A DNA stretch of 61,551 nt from Algoriphagus sp. AGSA1 (GTDB lineage: Bacteria; Bacteroidota; Bacteroidia; Cytophagales; Cyclobacteriaceae), in assembly GCF_021390545.1 (NCBI RefSeq), contig NZ_JAJUWR010000032.1, positions 1 to 61,551 on the forward strand. Direction: 5' to 3'. Below the pieces are notes generated by a model. That model was not told the DNA's origin and made no database searches. It saw only the letters and a list, made by a program, of their open reading frames with translations. How positions within the stretch are numbered: the first letter of the stretch is position 1; every line of letters starts with the position of its first letter. Both the position numbers and the translations under genes were made by a program. Below, piece by piece: positions 51,543-60,100 of the stretch.

Positions 51543-52562
51543 ATGGCCTGGAATAAGAATGCATTGATCAGGTATAGGACAATAGACAAATGCCTTCAGA
51601 ATCACTCAAGGAAATGGACGCTTGAAGATTTAATCGAGGCCTGTTCTGAGGTTCTATACGAATTGGAAGGGAAGGATTTGCAAATCAGCAAAAGAACTAT
51701 TCAGTTGGATATCCAACTGATGCGTAGCGATAAATTGGGATATAATGCACCGATTCAGGTTTACGAAAGAAAATACTATTGCTATTCTGATCCGGATTTT
51801 TCTATTACAGACATACCTCTGACAAAAGTGGACATGGATATCTTGACGGAATCCGTGGAGATGCTCAAACAGTTTAAGGAATTTTCTTTGTTTCAAGAAC
51901 TGAATGGTGTGATTCAAAAACTTGAAGACAAGGTCTATAATGAGTCCAAAAACAGACAGCCCATCATACACATTGACAAAAATGAAAGCCTTAAAGGGCT
52001 ACGGCACATTGATAAGCTATGTCATGCTATTTCAAAACAAATAGTCTTAAAGATCACCTACCAATCATTTATATCGGACTCTCCTGCCACCTTCGACTTC
52101 CATGGATACATTCTAAAAGAATTTAACAATAGATGGTTTTTGGTAGGCAGACGGGATGGATTGCCAAATATTCGGACACTGGCTCTGGATAGAATACTTA
52201 AGGTCGACATTGAGCTGTCCAAAGATTACCAACAAGAAGATTTCAGTGCAGATCAATATTATGCCAATACATACGGCATTAGCGTCTTGACCGATGAGCA
52301 ACTCGTTGAAATAGAGATGAGGATAGATCGTGAGAATGCGCCCTATGTGCTTACAAAGCCTTTTCATGCCTCACAGAAATTACTGGAAGCATACGAGGAC
52401 GGATCGATACTAATCAGTTTTAAAGTTCATCACAACTTTGAAATAGAAAGATTGCTTTTAGGGTTTGCCGATTCTATTGAAATACTCAAACCACAGACAT
52501 TAAGGGACCGATTGAAAGAGAAATTTGAACGTGCATCCCATATGTATCAGCTAAATGGCTAA
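51543..52562 (+). CDS. WYL domain transcriptional regulator
   Basis: 339 aa. N-terminal helical/winged DNA-binding part (LIRYRTIDKCLQNHSRKWTL; ISKRTIQLDIQLMRSD), then a WYL Sm-like domain (about 160-225: IVLKITYQSFISDSPATFDF, EFNNRWFLVGRRDGLPNIRT) and a C-terminal WCX segment. WYL domains bind nucleic-acid or nucleotide ligands. Placement back-to-back with rtcB suggests it senses damaged RNA or a derivative and controls rtcB (inference). A small secreted-protein gene follows 32 bp later. Confidence 0.88.
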   Translation: MAWNKNALIRYRTIDKCLQNHSRKWTLEDLIEACSEVLYELEGKDLQISKRTIQLDIQLMRSDKLGYNAPIQVYERKYYCYSDPDFSITDIPLTKVDMDILTESVEMLKQFKEFSLFQELNGVIQKLEDKVYNESKNRQPIIHIDKNESLKGLRHIDKLCHAISKQIVLKITYQSFISDSPATFDFHGYILKEFNNRWFLVGRRDGLPNIRTLALDRILKVDIELSKDYQQEDFSADQYYANTYGISVLTDEQLVEIEMRIDRENAPYVLTKPFHASQKLLEAYEDGSILISFKVHHNFEIERLLLGFADSIEILKPQTLRDRLKEKFERASHMYQLNG

Positions 52563-52594
52563 ATAACAGCAATCACTTCCAAAAATATAATCAC

Positions 52595-52978
52595 ATGAAA
52601 CTGACACTTTTGATTTTGACAATATTTTTATCCGCCTTAGCTGTCAGTCAAGAACACGCCAAGGTGGTATCAAAATATAAAAGGACTGAAAGAATGGGCA
52701 ACTTCATCACTAGATGGTATTACGACATCATTGGCACCTCATTGCTTTTTGAAGAAGAACTTGTGCTCTTTGATGACTCTACTTTTAGTTATTATTATGT
52801 CGGTGGGGAGTGTGGGACTTTTGATACTAACCAAGAAGGATACTGGATAATATCTAATGATACTTTACGCATAACCGGAGATCAAAATTTGATAAGCCGG
52901 TTTTATCTGATCAAAAAAAATAAATTGTATTCACTGAATAAAGGAAAAGATGAATGGGTTTTAAAAAAAGTGAAATAA
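52595..52978 (+). CDS. Hypothetical secreted protein, 127 aa
   Basis: Signal peptide MKLTLLILTIFLSALAVSQ. The rest is beta-rich, with aromatic residues and a central YYYVGGECGTFDTNQEGYWI motif; LFDDSTFSYYY and LRITGDQNLISRFYLIKKN look like successive strands of a lipocalin-like or small barrel fold (weak inference). Only 32 bp after the WYL gene, so it may be co-transcribed. Family not recognised. Confidence 0.6.
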   Translation: MKLTLLILTIFLSALAVSQEHAKVVSKYKRTERMGNFITRWYYDIIGTSLLFEEELVLFDDSTFSYYYVGGECGTFDTNQEGYWIISNDTLRITGDQNLISRFYLIKKNKLYSLNKGKDEWVLKKVK

Positions 52979-53039
52979 TTGGGATAATGGTCGAGGCAAG
53001 TCTTGGCTTCAGTATAGATGTAAATCTAAAATAGAGTTT

Positions 53040-53186
53040 TCGAAGATCCCGATAAGCGAAGCGATTCGGGAACGACCAACCTACTTCGTACTCTTTAGCC
53101 CATCTAGAGCAGAGCCAAGCACCCTCTCTCTTCAGTGCCTGTCCCGAAAAGCAAAGCGATTCGGGAAGAGGGGCGGGGAGAGGTAG
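53040..53186 (+). repeat. R1 copy
   Basis: GATCCCGATAAGCGAAGCGA, CCATCTAGAGCAGAGCCAAG, then GAGAGGTAG, ending abruptly at 53186 against the 234-bp block. The same R1-to-block joint recurs at 54680. The gap 52979-53039 shows nothing. Confidence 0.7.
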
Positions 53187-53419
53187 TTCCAGATGCTCAA
53201 GGAAATCTGCTACCGGAAGTAGTTTTTGCTGGAACCATGGGAATTAAGCTGGATCACGTAGAAAAAAAGGCAAAAGATAGTAAACCGTAAAAGCGATAGT
53301 AAATAGTTGTAAGCGACTAATGTCGGATAACCCTCAAAATAAAAGAATAGAGACAGGTTTAATGAAATATTGTCTTTAAGGATATAGAAGAAATAACCGC
53401 AATTGCAGTTATAACACGT
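53187..53419 (+). repeat. 234-bp attachment-like block (class D), copy 1
   Basis: Begins with the last codons of a DUF5763-like gene (CSRKSATGSSFCWNHGN then stop) and continues GATAACCCTCAAAATAAAAG, GTCTTTAAGGATATAGAAGA, AACCGCAATTGCAGTT, ending ATAACACG before TTGTGCCC. Copies at 54681-54914 and 59869-60100 are about 95 percent identical. In all three a different cassette begins at the TT that follows ACACG. Confidence 0.85.
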
Positions 53420-53435
53420 TGTGCCCAATTAAAAA

Positions 53436-54110
53436 ATGACCGAAACGAAAGTCAAATACACGGAAGAAGAAATTCTTGAAATATTCAAGGAGCAACACCG
53501 ACTTTGCAGCCCACTTGACTCAGAAGCTGACCTGTGGGCGGAAATTACAGCTGAAATGACAGTTCGTGAGTGGAGATGGGCTAACGACTTACTCGGATGG
53601 AAAAAGTTGAGCGAATTTTTAAATCAAGAATTTCGAGTTCAGATAAGTCAAGAAGAATGGTATAATGTTTTAGAACCTGCAAGGACAAGAAAACTCATTG
53701 AAGTTTGCCAACTGCTTTCAAACTACTCTAATAAAGACACTTATGAACCAAAGACTCTGTTTGGTAAACCGTGCTTAAAGGCAGGACTATTCCTCACAAT
53801 CAAAAAGAACCTAAAGGACAAAGGAGTAGATGTATCTGAACTCCGACCTTCTTCTTCATTGGCAGCTTATATGGACAAGTATTTCTCGCCAATACTAGTA
53901 GAAATCACACTGACAGGAACAAAACCGATTGACAAAATCGAAACACGAAGGAAGAAAAAGGGATTTTGGAATGCGATTAACATTTTCGACCCTGACAGAT
54001 ACGAAACATTGACTGGCGACATAAAGACATTCCGTGATTTGACTGAGAAAATAATTGAAGAAAAAATAAAAACTGTGCACAATCGAGTAGACGACCTCGC
54101 CAACCTTTAA
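53436..54110 (+). CDS. Hypothetical cassette protein, 224 aa
   Basis: No family recognised. Soluble, charged, mostly helical, rich in W/E early (DLWAEITAEMTVREWRWAND). A central segment LIEVCQLLSNYSNKDTYEPK precedes a basic C-terminus (TRRKKKGFWNAINIFDPDRY). No signal peptide or membrane helix. It starts ten bases after GTTGTGCCC, the probable cassette start. The 3' partner (expected GGGCACAAC) is not intact; only GGCGCACAG at 54135 is similar, so its attC was probably replaced by repeat DNA. Confidence 0.65.
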   Translation: MTETKVKYTEEEILEIFKEQHRLCSPLDSEADLWAEITAEMTVREWRWANDLLGWKKLSEFLNQEFRVQISQEEWYNVLEPARTRKLIEVCQLLSNYSNKDTYEPKTLFGKPCLKAGLFLTIKKNLKDKGVDVSELRPSSSLAAYMDKYFSPILVEITLTGTKPIDKIETRRKKKGFWNAINIFDPDRYETLTGDIKTFRDLTEKIIEEKIKTVHNRVDDLANL

Positions 54111-54680
54111 GTTGACGAGGTGCGCCTACGCCACGGCGCACAGGTCTCACGCCACCGTATCCCGATTCTCGGGACAGGCTGTATACGGCGGTTCACTGGA
54201 TCGTAGGTTGAGTTTTGAGGTAATAAGAAATCGAGCATCCTAAATTGTCTTCCGGAGGCCGTAGTGGCAAAAATGCAAGATTCGATGTGACCATTAAGAA
54301 AAATAAACACATCAAAGCATCGATTCGTAGCCTTTTCTTCTTAGACGGGACAAAGTAATTGTAGTGATCAGAATCTGACTTTGGGCGACTGACCAGATCA
54401 GGAACAGTACCCTATGACTCACTTTCTATTTTCTCGTGAAAAGGGTAAAGATGGATGCAGATAATTCTGCAGATCGATCAAAATACACCGCAATTCCCCG
54501 GAATTTCCTCCCATTTTCCCAAAAAACACCCTGTATAGGGTATGTGCTGGTATCATTTTTTTCCGTTTCTTGCTCAAGCCTTTTAGTTTTTGAAAACGAC
54601 CAACCTACTTCTTACTTTTCAGCCCATCTGGAGCAGGGCCATGCTCCCTCTCCTAAAGGAGAGGGGCGGGGTGAGGTAGT
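54111..54680 (+). repeat. Mosaic: class B hairpin fragment, R2, R5, R1
   Basis: GAGGTGCGCCTACGCCACGG and TCTCACGCC... at 54116-54180 resemble 31243-31330. R2 spans 54195-54395, R5 54395-54560 (GATGCAGATAATTCTGCAGA), R1 54600-54680. No gene, although a frame (54436-54741) crosses R5, R1 and the DUF5763-like tail. Confidence 0.7.
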
Positions 54681-54914
54681 TTCCAGATGCTCAAGGAAAT
54701 CTCCTGCCGGAAGTAGTTATTGCTGGCAGCATGGGAATTAAGCTGGATCACGTAGAAAAAAAGTCCAAAAGATACTAAACCGTAAAAAGCGATAGTAAAT
54801 ATTTGTAAGCGATTAATGTCGGATAACCCTCAAAATAAAAGAGTAGAGACAGGTTTAATGAAAATTGTCTTTAAGGATATTGAAGAAATAACCGTAATTG
54901 CGGTTATAACACGT
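54681..54914 (+). repeat. 234-bp attachment-like block (class D), copy 2
   Basis: Same as 53187-53419, with the tail codons CSRKSPAGSSYCWQHGN. It ends AACCGTAATTGCGGTT, ATAACACG, followed by TTAGCGGTC, the start of the next cassette. Confidence 0.85.
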
Positions 54915-54951
54915 TAGCGGTCAGCTTAAAACGAAACAACAGAAATAAGAA

Positions 54952-55512
54952 ATGACATTTTTATATACAGCTCGGGGAGTGTACAACAAAAATTACGGTG
55001 AAGACGGAATGTCTTGGGAAAAATATATTGAATGGTCTAAATTGACACATTTAACAGAACTTGTTTCACTTGACGGAATGCTAAATGAAAATTTAGTTGA
55101 ACCTGACTATGACAATGCTGAAGATTGGAATTATATTTATTGTGATGGTATTCTTCAAACTGACTTTTATACATCTCTCGACTTTGTTTTTACACGACTT
55201 AAGGAAAAAGATAAATTTAACCTTTTGACAGTTGCTTTAGAGCCTAACCAAGACTGTAAAAATGTAAATGTCGTAGATTTTGAATTTATAGGATATGACT
55301 TGTTAGACCAAGATTTCAGCATAAGTGCCTTAACAAATTGCGGCGGATTTGACGAAACATTTTTGCCGAAAGACCTTAATGACAAAGGATTAATTGACGA
55401 CTTTACAAAAGCTTATGAAATAAAGAAACTACTTTTAGAAAACAACCCTGACGAACATCATGCAGACACAAACGTGATTGCAGTTTGGCGACATAAAACT
55501 ATTGGACGATGA
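54952..55512 (+). CDS. Hypothetical cassette protein, 186 aa
   Basis: No named family. Acidic, soluble: FLYTARGVYNKNYGEDGMSW, EKYIEWSKLTHLTELVSLDG, a middle DWNYIYCDGILQTDFYTSLD and a C-terminal NVIAVWRHKTIGR. I recall similar unnamed proteins in Bacteroidetes. Both ends of its block match: GTTAGCGGT at 54913 and ACCGCTAAC at 55542, reverse complements over nine bases. It is therefore the content of one complete integron-type cassette (about 54914-55549), AT-rich relative to the left part of the window. Confidence 0.7.
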   Translation: MTFLYTARGVYNKNYGEDGMSWEKYIEWSKLTHLTELVSLDGMLNENLVEPDYDNAEDWNYIYCDGILQTDFYTSLDFVFTRLKEKDKFNLLTVALEPNQDCKNVNVVDFEFIGYDLLDQDFSISALTNCGGFDETFLPKDLNDKGLIDDFTKAYEIKKLLLENNPDEHHADTNVIAVWRHKTIGR

Positions 55513-55541
55513 CAAAAACTAACACGATAAAAGAAAGCCGA

Positions 55542-55674
55542 ACCGCTAACAGGCGTTTGGCAAAAAAGCGGATTCAGTGCTTAAATGAAGCTTTGTGCTT
55601 CCTATCAAGTTCAGTACTGGCAGACAGTTTTGTGCTTCGAAATCCCGCACTACGTTTATACTTGACCGTTAGGC
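55542..55674 (+). other. attC-like site (class A), complete
   Basis: 5' core ACCGCTAAC, then AGGCGTTTGGCAAAAAAGCG; 3' side CCCGCACTACG and core GTTAGGC at 55668-55674, which fits GTTRRRY exactly. GCGG/CCCGC pair across about 80 bp. Length 133 bp, similar to the long VCR sites of Vibrio integrons. Joins two cassettes whose outer ends both match. Confidence 0.65.
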
Positions 55675-55715
55675 TTTATTTAATATACTAACAAAACAAA
55701 CAGAGATCATATTGG

Positions 55716-56288
55716 ATGGCAATACCAGCGTACTTATACCACTATTATGAACTAGAAAATGGCCCTTTCCGAAATATTACCGAACAGGGAATTGAGAAAG
55801 CTTTGGCTATTCAAAGCAGAATTTCGAATGGGTTTAATAGCAAAAGACCACCAAACTACATCGAACTAAGGTTTGGTCTGGAAGAAAAACTAAAAGAACA
55901 GTTTGTTTCAAAGGGCGGAAAACCTAATAGAGACGACCCATTCTACTTTATGTTGGGAGAATGTGAATGGGCAAAATCTTGGTATATGAATCCTGGTGTA
56001 GTTAAAATTCCTCTGTCTGCTTTTAAAGCTGAGCACTTAAGTTTTACGTATCCGGACAGTATGGTCTCTTTTCAATTTCATGGCGAACCAAAACTTGCAA
56101 CCTATAGAAAAGCTTGTAATGGACAAATCTTTCTACTAAGTGAAATAAATGATCTTATAGATGAATATGGAATGCCATCGGAGAAAAAATGCCAAGCTGA
56201 GGAAAGATTCAAGTATGATAAATACATAGAAGCCCAGGTATGGGATGATGCAATAATAAATGAATACAAAACAAAGCCTAACAGCTAG
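55716..56288 (+). CDS. Hypothetical cassette protein, 190 aa
   Basis: No named family. Begins MAIPAYLYHYYELENGPFRN; contains PPNYIELRFGLEEKLKEQF, DDPFYFMLGECEWAKSWYMN and PLSAFKAEHLSFTYPDSMVS. The YHYY start and the SWY/FTYPDS pattern recall ADP-ribosyltransferase-like DUF4433 proteins only loosely; not claimed. GTTAGGCTTT (55668) ahead of it is the exact reverse complement of AAAGCCTAAC (56273) at its end. The last codons K-P-N-S and the TAG stop lie inside that attC-like site. Confidence 0.7.
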   Translation: MAIPAYLYHYYELENGPFRNITEQGIEKALAIQSRISNGFNSKRPPNYIELRFGLEEKLKEQFVSKGGKPNRDDPFYFMLGECEWAKSWYMNPGVVKIPLSAFKAEHLSFTYPDSMVSFQFHGEPKLATYRKACNGQIFLLSEINDLIDEYGMPSEKKCQAEERFKYDKYIEAQVWDDAIINEYKTKPNS

Positions 56289-56335
56289 GTTTTCGTGCGG
56301 ATTGCAAAGCCAACCATGAAACCGCTGTGTGCCTT
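56273..56335 (+). other. attC-like site (class C), short
   Basis: AAAGCCTAACAGC, TAGGTTTTCGTGCGG, then AACCATGAAACC, GCTGTGTGCC. AGC/GCT and GGTTT-C/G-AAACC pair with single unpaired bases, about 60 bp in all. The stop of the preceding gene is inside the left arm. Confidence 0.6.
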
Positions 56336-56655
56336 GAATGGTGAATAAAGGTCAAAATGATGTCTTTTCCAACGGATGATCGTCCGCTTATGTGCAGGAG
56401 CAGTTAGCCCAAGACCAAACAAATTGCAAATTTGGATCTATGGAGAAATCTAATGCAAGGCTTGTTTAAGCATTGGAAATTGGTTCAACCTTAAGTACTT
56501 TTAGTACCAAGCGATTTATAAACCTGTCTGCCGACCAGGCAGGCATGAAGAGTCCGCCGCGGCGGATGAGAGTCTCACGCACAGCCTGTCCCGCTATTCG
56601 GGAGTTCTGTGGGAAGGTGAGGGTGAAATTCCCTTGCCTGACCCGATTGGGGTTA
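56336..56655 (+). repeat. Gene-free stretch ending in a class B attC-like 3' half
   Basis: TCCGCCGCGGCGGA palindrome at about 56546 and CTGCCGACCAGGCAG at about 56528. GTCTCACGCACAGCCTGTCC (56570) to TTCCCTTGCCTGACCCGA (56645) matches 31270-31341. TTGGGGTTAA follows as the probable start of the next cassette. No gene between 56289 and 56665. Confidence 0.6.
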
Positions 56656-56665
56656 ATTAAAAAAC

Positions 56666-57019
56666 ATGTTCGGATTATTTAAGAAAACATATAACATAGA
56701 TTTCAAAAAGGAGAATATAGAAGGATTTACTACTCTCTTGACTGAGATATATGAAATTCTTCGTGATTCGGCATATACAACCCAGGCGCATTGGGTGATA
56801 CAAATACTGTCGGCTGTCCAAAGAGAGGATAAGGATATGTTCAAAGCAAAAGTGGTTTCGGCAGAACTTCTAGGAGGTGCAGGTTCTGTAGTTGACGTAT
56901 GGATAGAAGATGAAGAAAAGATGAAAAGACTTGACAATTTGATGAACTCATTTTTGGAACTGACAATTAAATCAGGGCTGAATCATAGAGCTGTTAGGTC
57001 AAGAATAATTAAAAAGTAA
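56666..57019 (+). CDS. Hypothetical protein, 117 aa, DUF6966-like
   Basis: Helical N-terminus (NIEGFTTLLTEIYEILRDSA) and a conserved-looking ELLGGAGSVVDVWIEDEEKM segment at about 71-90, resembling DUF6966 proteins, some of which sit in polymorphic-toxin immunity neighbourhoods; identification is tentative. Soluble. The next gene starts two bases after its stop, so the two are co-translated. It begins 17 bp after a cassette-type boundary. Confidence 0.6.
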   Translation: MFGLFKKTYNIDFKKENIEGFTTLLTEIYEILRDSAYTTQAHWVIQILSAVQREDKDMFKAKVVSAELLGGAGSVVDVWIEDEEKMKRLDNLMNSFLELTIKSGLNHRAVRSRIIKK

Positions 57020-57020
57020 C

Positions 57021-57866
57021 ATGTCGAAGGCATCTGAAAGAAATAAGAAAAGGAAAAAGGCAAAGGAGGTGCTTAAGCATATAAGTGACAACCCTGCTGA
57101 ATATTTGGTTATTCACTATTCATGTGAGAGCTTTTTCAACTTACCTCAAGGAAATACTCCCAGAATTACATCTATTGCTGTAAGATATGTTCGGAATGCG
57201 CAAACACATTCTTTCTCTATTCATAAAATGGCAGAATTGAAAGGCATTCTTCCTACCCAGATTAATCAGCACTACAACCAACTAGAAAAAGACATGTTGG
57301 ACGAGTATTTCACATTTGTTGGTAGTCATCTTGAGTACAAATGGATTCACATAAACATGCGAAATATAAACTTTGGTTTCGAAGCAATTAACCATAGATA
57401 CAGGGTTTTAGGAGGTACACCAGTTCAGATTAACGACAATTTAAAGATTGACTTAGCTAGACTTTTTGTTGACACTTATGGGAAGCAATATTCGCCACAC
57501 CCAAGAATGGAATCGCTTTATAAATTAAATAAAGTTACCATGGCAAGTTTCCTAAATGGCGAAGAGGAAGCCAACGCCTTCAATACAGGTGACTACGTTG
57601 CTTTGCATCAATCTACCCTTCGAAAAGTGGATAATATGCATAATGTAATCTCCCTTTCTGTTGAAGGAGACTTAAAAACTAAAAGTAATATTTTCCAAGT
57701 TTATGGAATCAGTCCTGCTGGTATATTTTATGCGGCCAAGGATAATTGGATAGTTGCTATCATCTTATTCCTTTTCGCAAGTGCCATTGCTGCATTTATT
57801 GGTATTGGTGTTACAAAATACATTAGTCCAACAAATGATAAAGAAAAACTAACCCATCAACTATGA
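57021..57866 (+). CDS. Hypothetical membrane-anchored protein, 281 aa
   Basis: No named family recognised. Basic N-terminus (SKASERNKKRKKAKEVLKHI). The middle (LVIHYSCESFFNLPQGNTPR, ITSIAVRYVRNAQTHSFSIH) resembles the first acidic strand of an RNase H-like fold, a weak inference. A single membrane helix at about 244-266 (WIVAIILFLFASAIAAFIGI) is followed by a short tail. So the bulk is cytosolic and anchored by its C-terminus. Paired with the small gene before it; a perfect hairpin covers its stop codon. Confidence 0.65.
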   Translation: MSKASERNKKRKKAKEVLKHISDNPAEYLVIHYSCESFFNLPQGNTPRITSIAVRYVRNAQTHSFSIHKMAELKGILPTQINQHYNQLEKDMLDEYFTFVGSHLEYKWIHINMRNINFGFEAINHRYRVLGGTPVQINDNLKIDLARLFVDTYGKQYSPHPRMESLYKLNKVTMASFLNGEEEANAFNTGDYVALHQSTLRKVDNMHNVISLSVEGDLKTKSNIFQVYGISPAGIFYAAKDNWIVAIILFLFASAIAAFIGIGVTKYISPTNDKEKLTHQL

Positions 57867-57900
57867 ACAGTAGTGCCTTTCAGGAAACTACTGTTCATAG
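57861..57900 (+). terminator. 14-bp perfect hairpin over the stop codon
   Basis: CTATGAACAGTAGT (57861-57874) and ACTACTGTTCATAG (57887-57900) with a 12-nt loop. The TGA stop (57864-57866) is inside the left arm. No T-run follows. Confidence 0.5.
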
Positions 57901-57924
57901 CTAAACCGCTGGCACTAATTTGAA

Positions 57925-58863
57925 ATGAAAGCAAGACACCTCATCATATTGACCATTTTAACTTTGATTGTTCAGAATTTGGCTATTGGACAAACATCAG
58001 GATTTCAATATTTCTATCATCCTGAATATTTCAATGATAGCATCATCAAGGAAAAGAAAATTAAAAAAATATCGGTAACAAGTTATTGGACTAGACCAAA
58101 AGGTGAGATTTATCAAGACAATATAAACATTTATACTTTCAATGAATTGGGAGATCTTCTTTGTTCAGAATCATTTTACTATAAAGAAACTGACCCAAAA
58201 ATAATAACACAACAAACCATTGACTGCTATGAATATAAAAACGGATTGCAGATACGACACTTACGGTATCATAATAACAAGGATTCTGCAGAATGGGTAG
58301 AAGAGTTTGAATACGTTCAAGATAAAAATGGGAACATTGCAAAAATAATAGTGAAAGACCTAAGTTATCCACATAACTCAAACACTACAGAGAAAATCTA
58401 TGATTCAAAAAATAGAATAATAACTGAGAAAACTGACTTTGGCTATCTTACAGAGTATAGGTATGATTCAAAAGGAAATTTAATTGAAAGAATTTGGGGA
58501 GATAAAGATGGACAGAGGAATAGAAATGTTTATACATATGATTCTGCGGGGAATCTTATTAAATATGAATTTAAAGGGGCTCCTTTCGACAACTACGATA
58601 CAGTAAAAGAAATTAATAAGTATGATAGCCAAGGAAGAATAATTTTAAAAGAATCCGTTTCTGCTGAAAATGCAAAGTCACAGACTAGATACACCTATGA
58701 AGGAAAAAATATTATCAGAACGGAATTTATTAATCAGAACGGAGAAGTCTTTAGCACAACCACAAAGAATTTTTCAAATGGGTTAATCCAATCAGAGATT
58801 ACAGCAAGAAATGGAATAGTTCATTCCAAAGAGATTTATGAATACGAATTAAATAAAAACTAG
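57925..58863 (+). CDS. Secreted YD-repeat (RHS-like) protein, 312 aa
   Basis: Signal peptide (HLIILTILTLIVQNLAIGQT). The mature protein is a run of YD-type repeats: YTFNELGDLLCSESFYYKET, EYRYDSKGNLIERIWGDKDG, YTYDSAGNLIKYEFKG, KYDSQGRIILKESVS, TYEGKNIIRTEF. Such repeats bind carbohydrate or form shells, but the protein is too short to encase a toxin. CTGGCACTA (57909) before it and TAGTGCCAG (58861) at its end are exact reverse complements, and the TAG stop is the first base triplet of that attC-like end. Confidence 0.85.
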   Translation: MKARHLIILTILTLIVQNLAIGQTSGFQYFYHPEYFNDSIIKEKKIKKISVTSYWTRPKGEIYQDNINIYTFNELGDLLCSESFYYKETDPKIITQQTIDCYEYKNGLQIRHLRYHNNKDSAEWVEEFEYVQDKNGNIAKIIVKDLSYPHNSNTTEKIYDSKNRIITEKTDFGYLTEYRYDSKGNLIERIWGDKDGQRNRNVYTYDSAGNLIKYEFKGAPFDNYDTVKEINKYDSQGRIILKESVSAENAKSQTRYTYEGKNIIRTEFINQNGEVFSTTTKNFSNGLIQSEITARNGIVHSKEIYEYELNKN

Positions 58864-58910
58864 TGCCAGTCGAGTAGGCAAAGGGGAATCCCACCCTTAA
58901 ACCTCTCACA
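58861..58910 (+). other. attC-like 5' half (class B)
   Basis: TAGTGCCAG, then TCGAGTAGGCAAAGGGGAAT, CCCACC. It is the complement of the class B 3' half (GGTGAGATTCCCTTGCCTGA, CCCGA) seen at 31320 and 56625. Its own 3' half is lost to repeat DNA. Confidence 0.55.
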
Positions 58911-59540
58911 TAACTCCCGATAGCTATCGGGATGAACCTCTGGATTACGGCTCTTATTATGCAGTCGGTTAATAGTCCATTATGTTAAACTAATTTGTGC
59001 CGGAGTCCGCAGTGATAGAAAAGGTTTGGATAAGAGACATTAACTGTCTATGCCATTTTACTGTTTTAGCGGACATTTTCGACAATCGCTAACTATAATC
59101 CCACGGCTGAGATACCTAAACCTCTGAGTCCGATAAATCAACTGATAGTATTTGCCAGATAGGAAAAAGACCCAAACCAATCGACCACATTGCAGACCCG
59201 GAACAGGATCATGCGACTCACTTTGTGTTTTTATCCGCAAAATGGCACAGAAGGATGCAGATAATTCTGCTGATCGACCAAAAAGCACCACAATTCCTCC
59301 TATTTTCCCAAAAATTACCCTGTACATGGTATGTTTTCGTATCATTTTTTTTCCTTTCTTGCTCATGCCTTTTAATTATTGAAAACAACCAACCTACTTC
59401 TTATCTCTGAATAATCTCTGGAGCAGAGCCGATCACCCTCTCTCTTCAGGAGAGGGCAGGGGGTGAGGTAGAACAGCCAACTTTTATCACACCCATCCGG
59501 ACATAAACCCGGACATCCTTCTGAACCCAATCTTATCCAG
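58911..59540 (+). repeat. Mosaic: R5 and R1
   Basis: CTCCCGATAGCTATCGGGA palindrome at 58914. R5 at 59065-59380 is close to 48355-48600. R1 at 59415-59525 includes CCCTCTCTCTTCAGGAGAGG. No gene between 58864 and 59540. Confidence 0.7.
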
Positions 59541-59927
59541 ATGTACAAACTGCTGTACGGCTTCCTCTTTACAGCCTTCTTCCTACTTGCAGCCCAGCTC
59601 CAAGCACAGACAGTCTATATCACCAAGACAGGAGCGAGGTTCCATAAGGAATCCTGCCGCTACTCCAAAACAGGCTGGGCTTCGGATCTTGCCACCGCCA
59701 AAAAGAAAGGCTTGACCGCCTGCTTGGTATGCAAGCCTTCCAGTACTGAAACGGGTGAAGCCAAACTAATCCCGCTAACATCAGAACCAAAAAAGATAGA
59801 ATCAAGCAAAGAAACCAAGCCAGCTCAGGCAACTTCCTCTCAATGCAGAGCCACCACAAAGGCGGGAGCTAGATGTTCTCGGAAATCTGCTACCGGAATT
59901 AGCTATTGCTGGCAGCATGGGAATTAA
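59541..59927 (+). CDS. Secreted Cys-rich protein with DUF5763-like tail, 128 aa
   Basis: Signal peptide MYKLLYGFLFTAFFLLAAQL. An N-terminal metal-site-like module, VYITKTGARFHKESCRYSKT then GLTACLVCKP, carries spaced His/Cys. A low-complexity linker follows, then the C-terminal CRATTKAGARCSRKSATGIS, YCWQHGN, a CxAxTKxGxxCxR...YCxxH module. The 3' end of this gene forms the start of the 234-bp class D block; two other blocks keep only that tail, so this gene is probably the parent. Function unknown. Confidence 0.75.
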   Translation: MYKLLYGFLFTAFFLLAAQLQAQTVYITKTGARFHKESCRYSKTGWASDLATAKKKGLTACLVCKPSSTETGEAKLIPLTSEPKKIESSKETKPAQATSSQCRATTKAGARCSRKSATGISYCWQHGN

Positions 59928-60100
59928 GCTGGACCACGTAGAAAAATGGCCAAAAGATAGTAAACCGTAAAAAGCGATAGTAAATAGTTGTAAGCGATTA
60001 ATGTCGGATAACCCTCAAAATAAAAGAATAGAGACAGGTTTAATGAAATATTGTCTTTAAGGATATAGAGGAAATAACCGTAATTGCGGTTATAACACGT
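59869..60100 (+). repeat. 234-bp attachment-like block (class D), copy 3
   Basis: Here the block still includes a complete gene (59541). It ends AACCGTAATTGCGGTT, ATAACACG, followed by TTACCTGCC, the start of the methyltransferase cassette. Confidence 0.85.

Noticed and set aside
54436..54741. 101-aa ORF ending in SRCSRKSPAGSSYCWQHGN
   Set aside because: Only the tail is a real protein fragment. The front half is repeats R5 and R1, so the frame is fortuitous.
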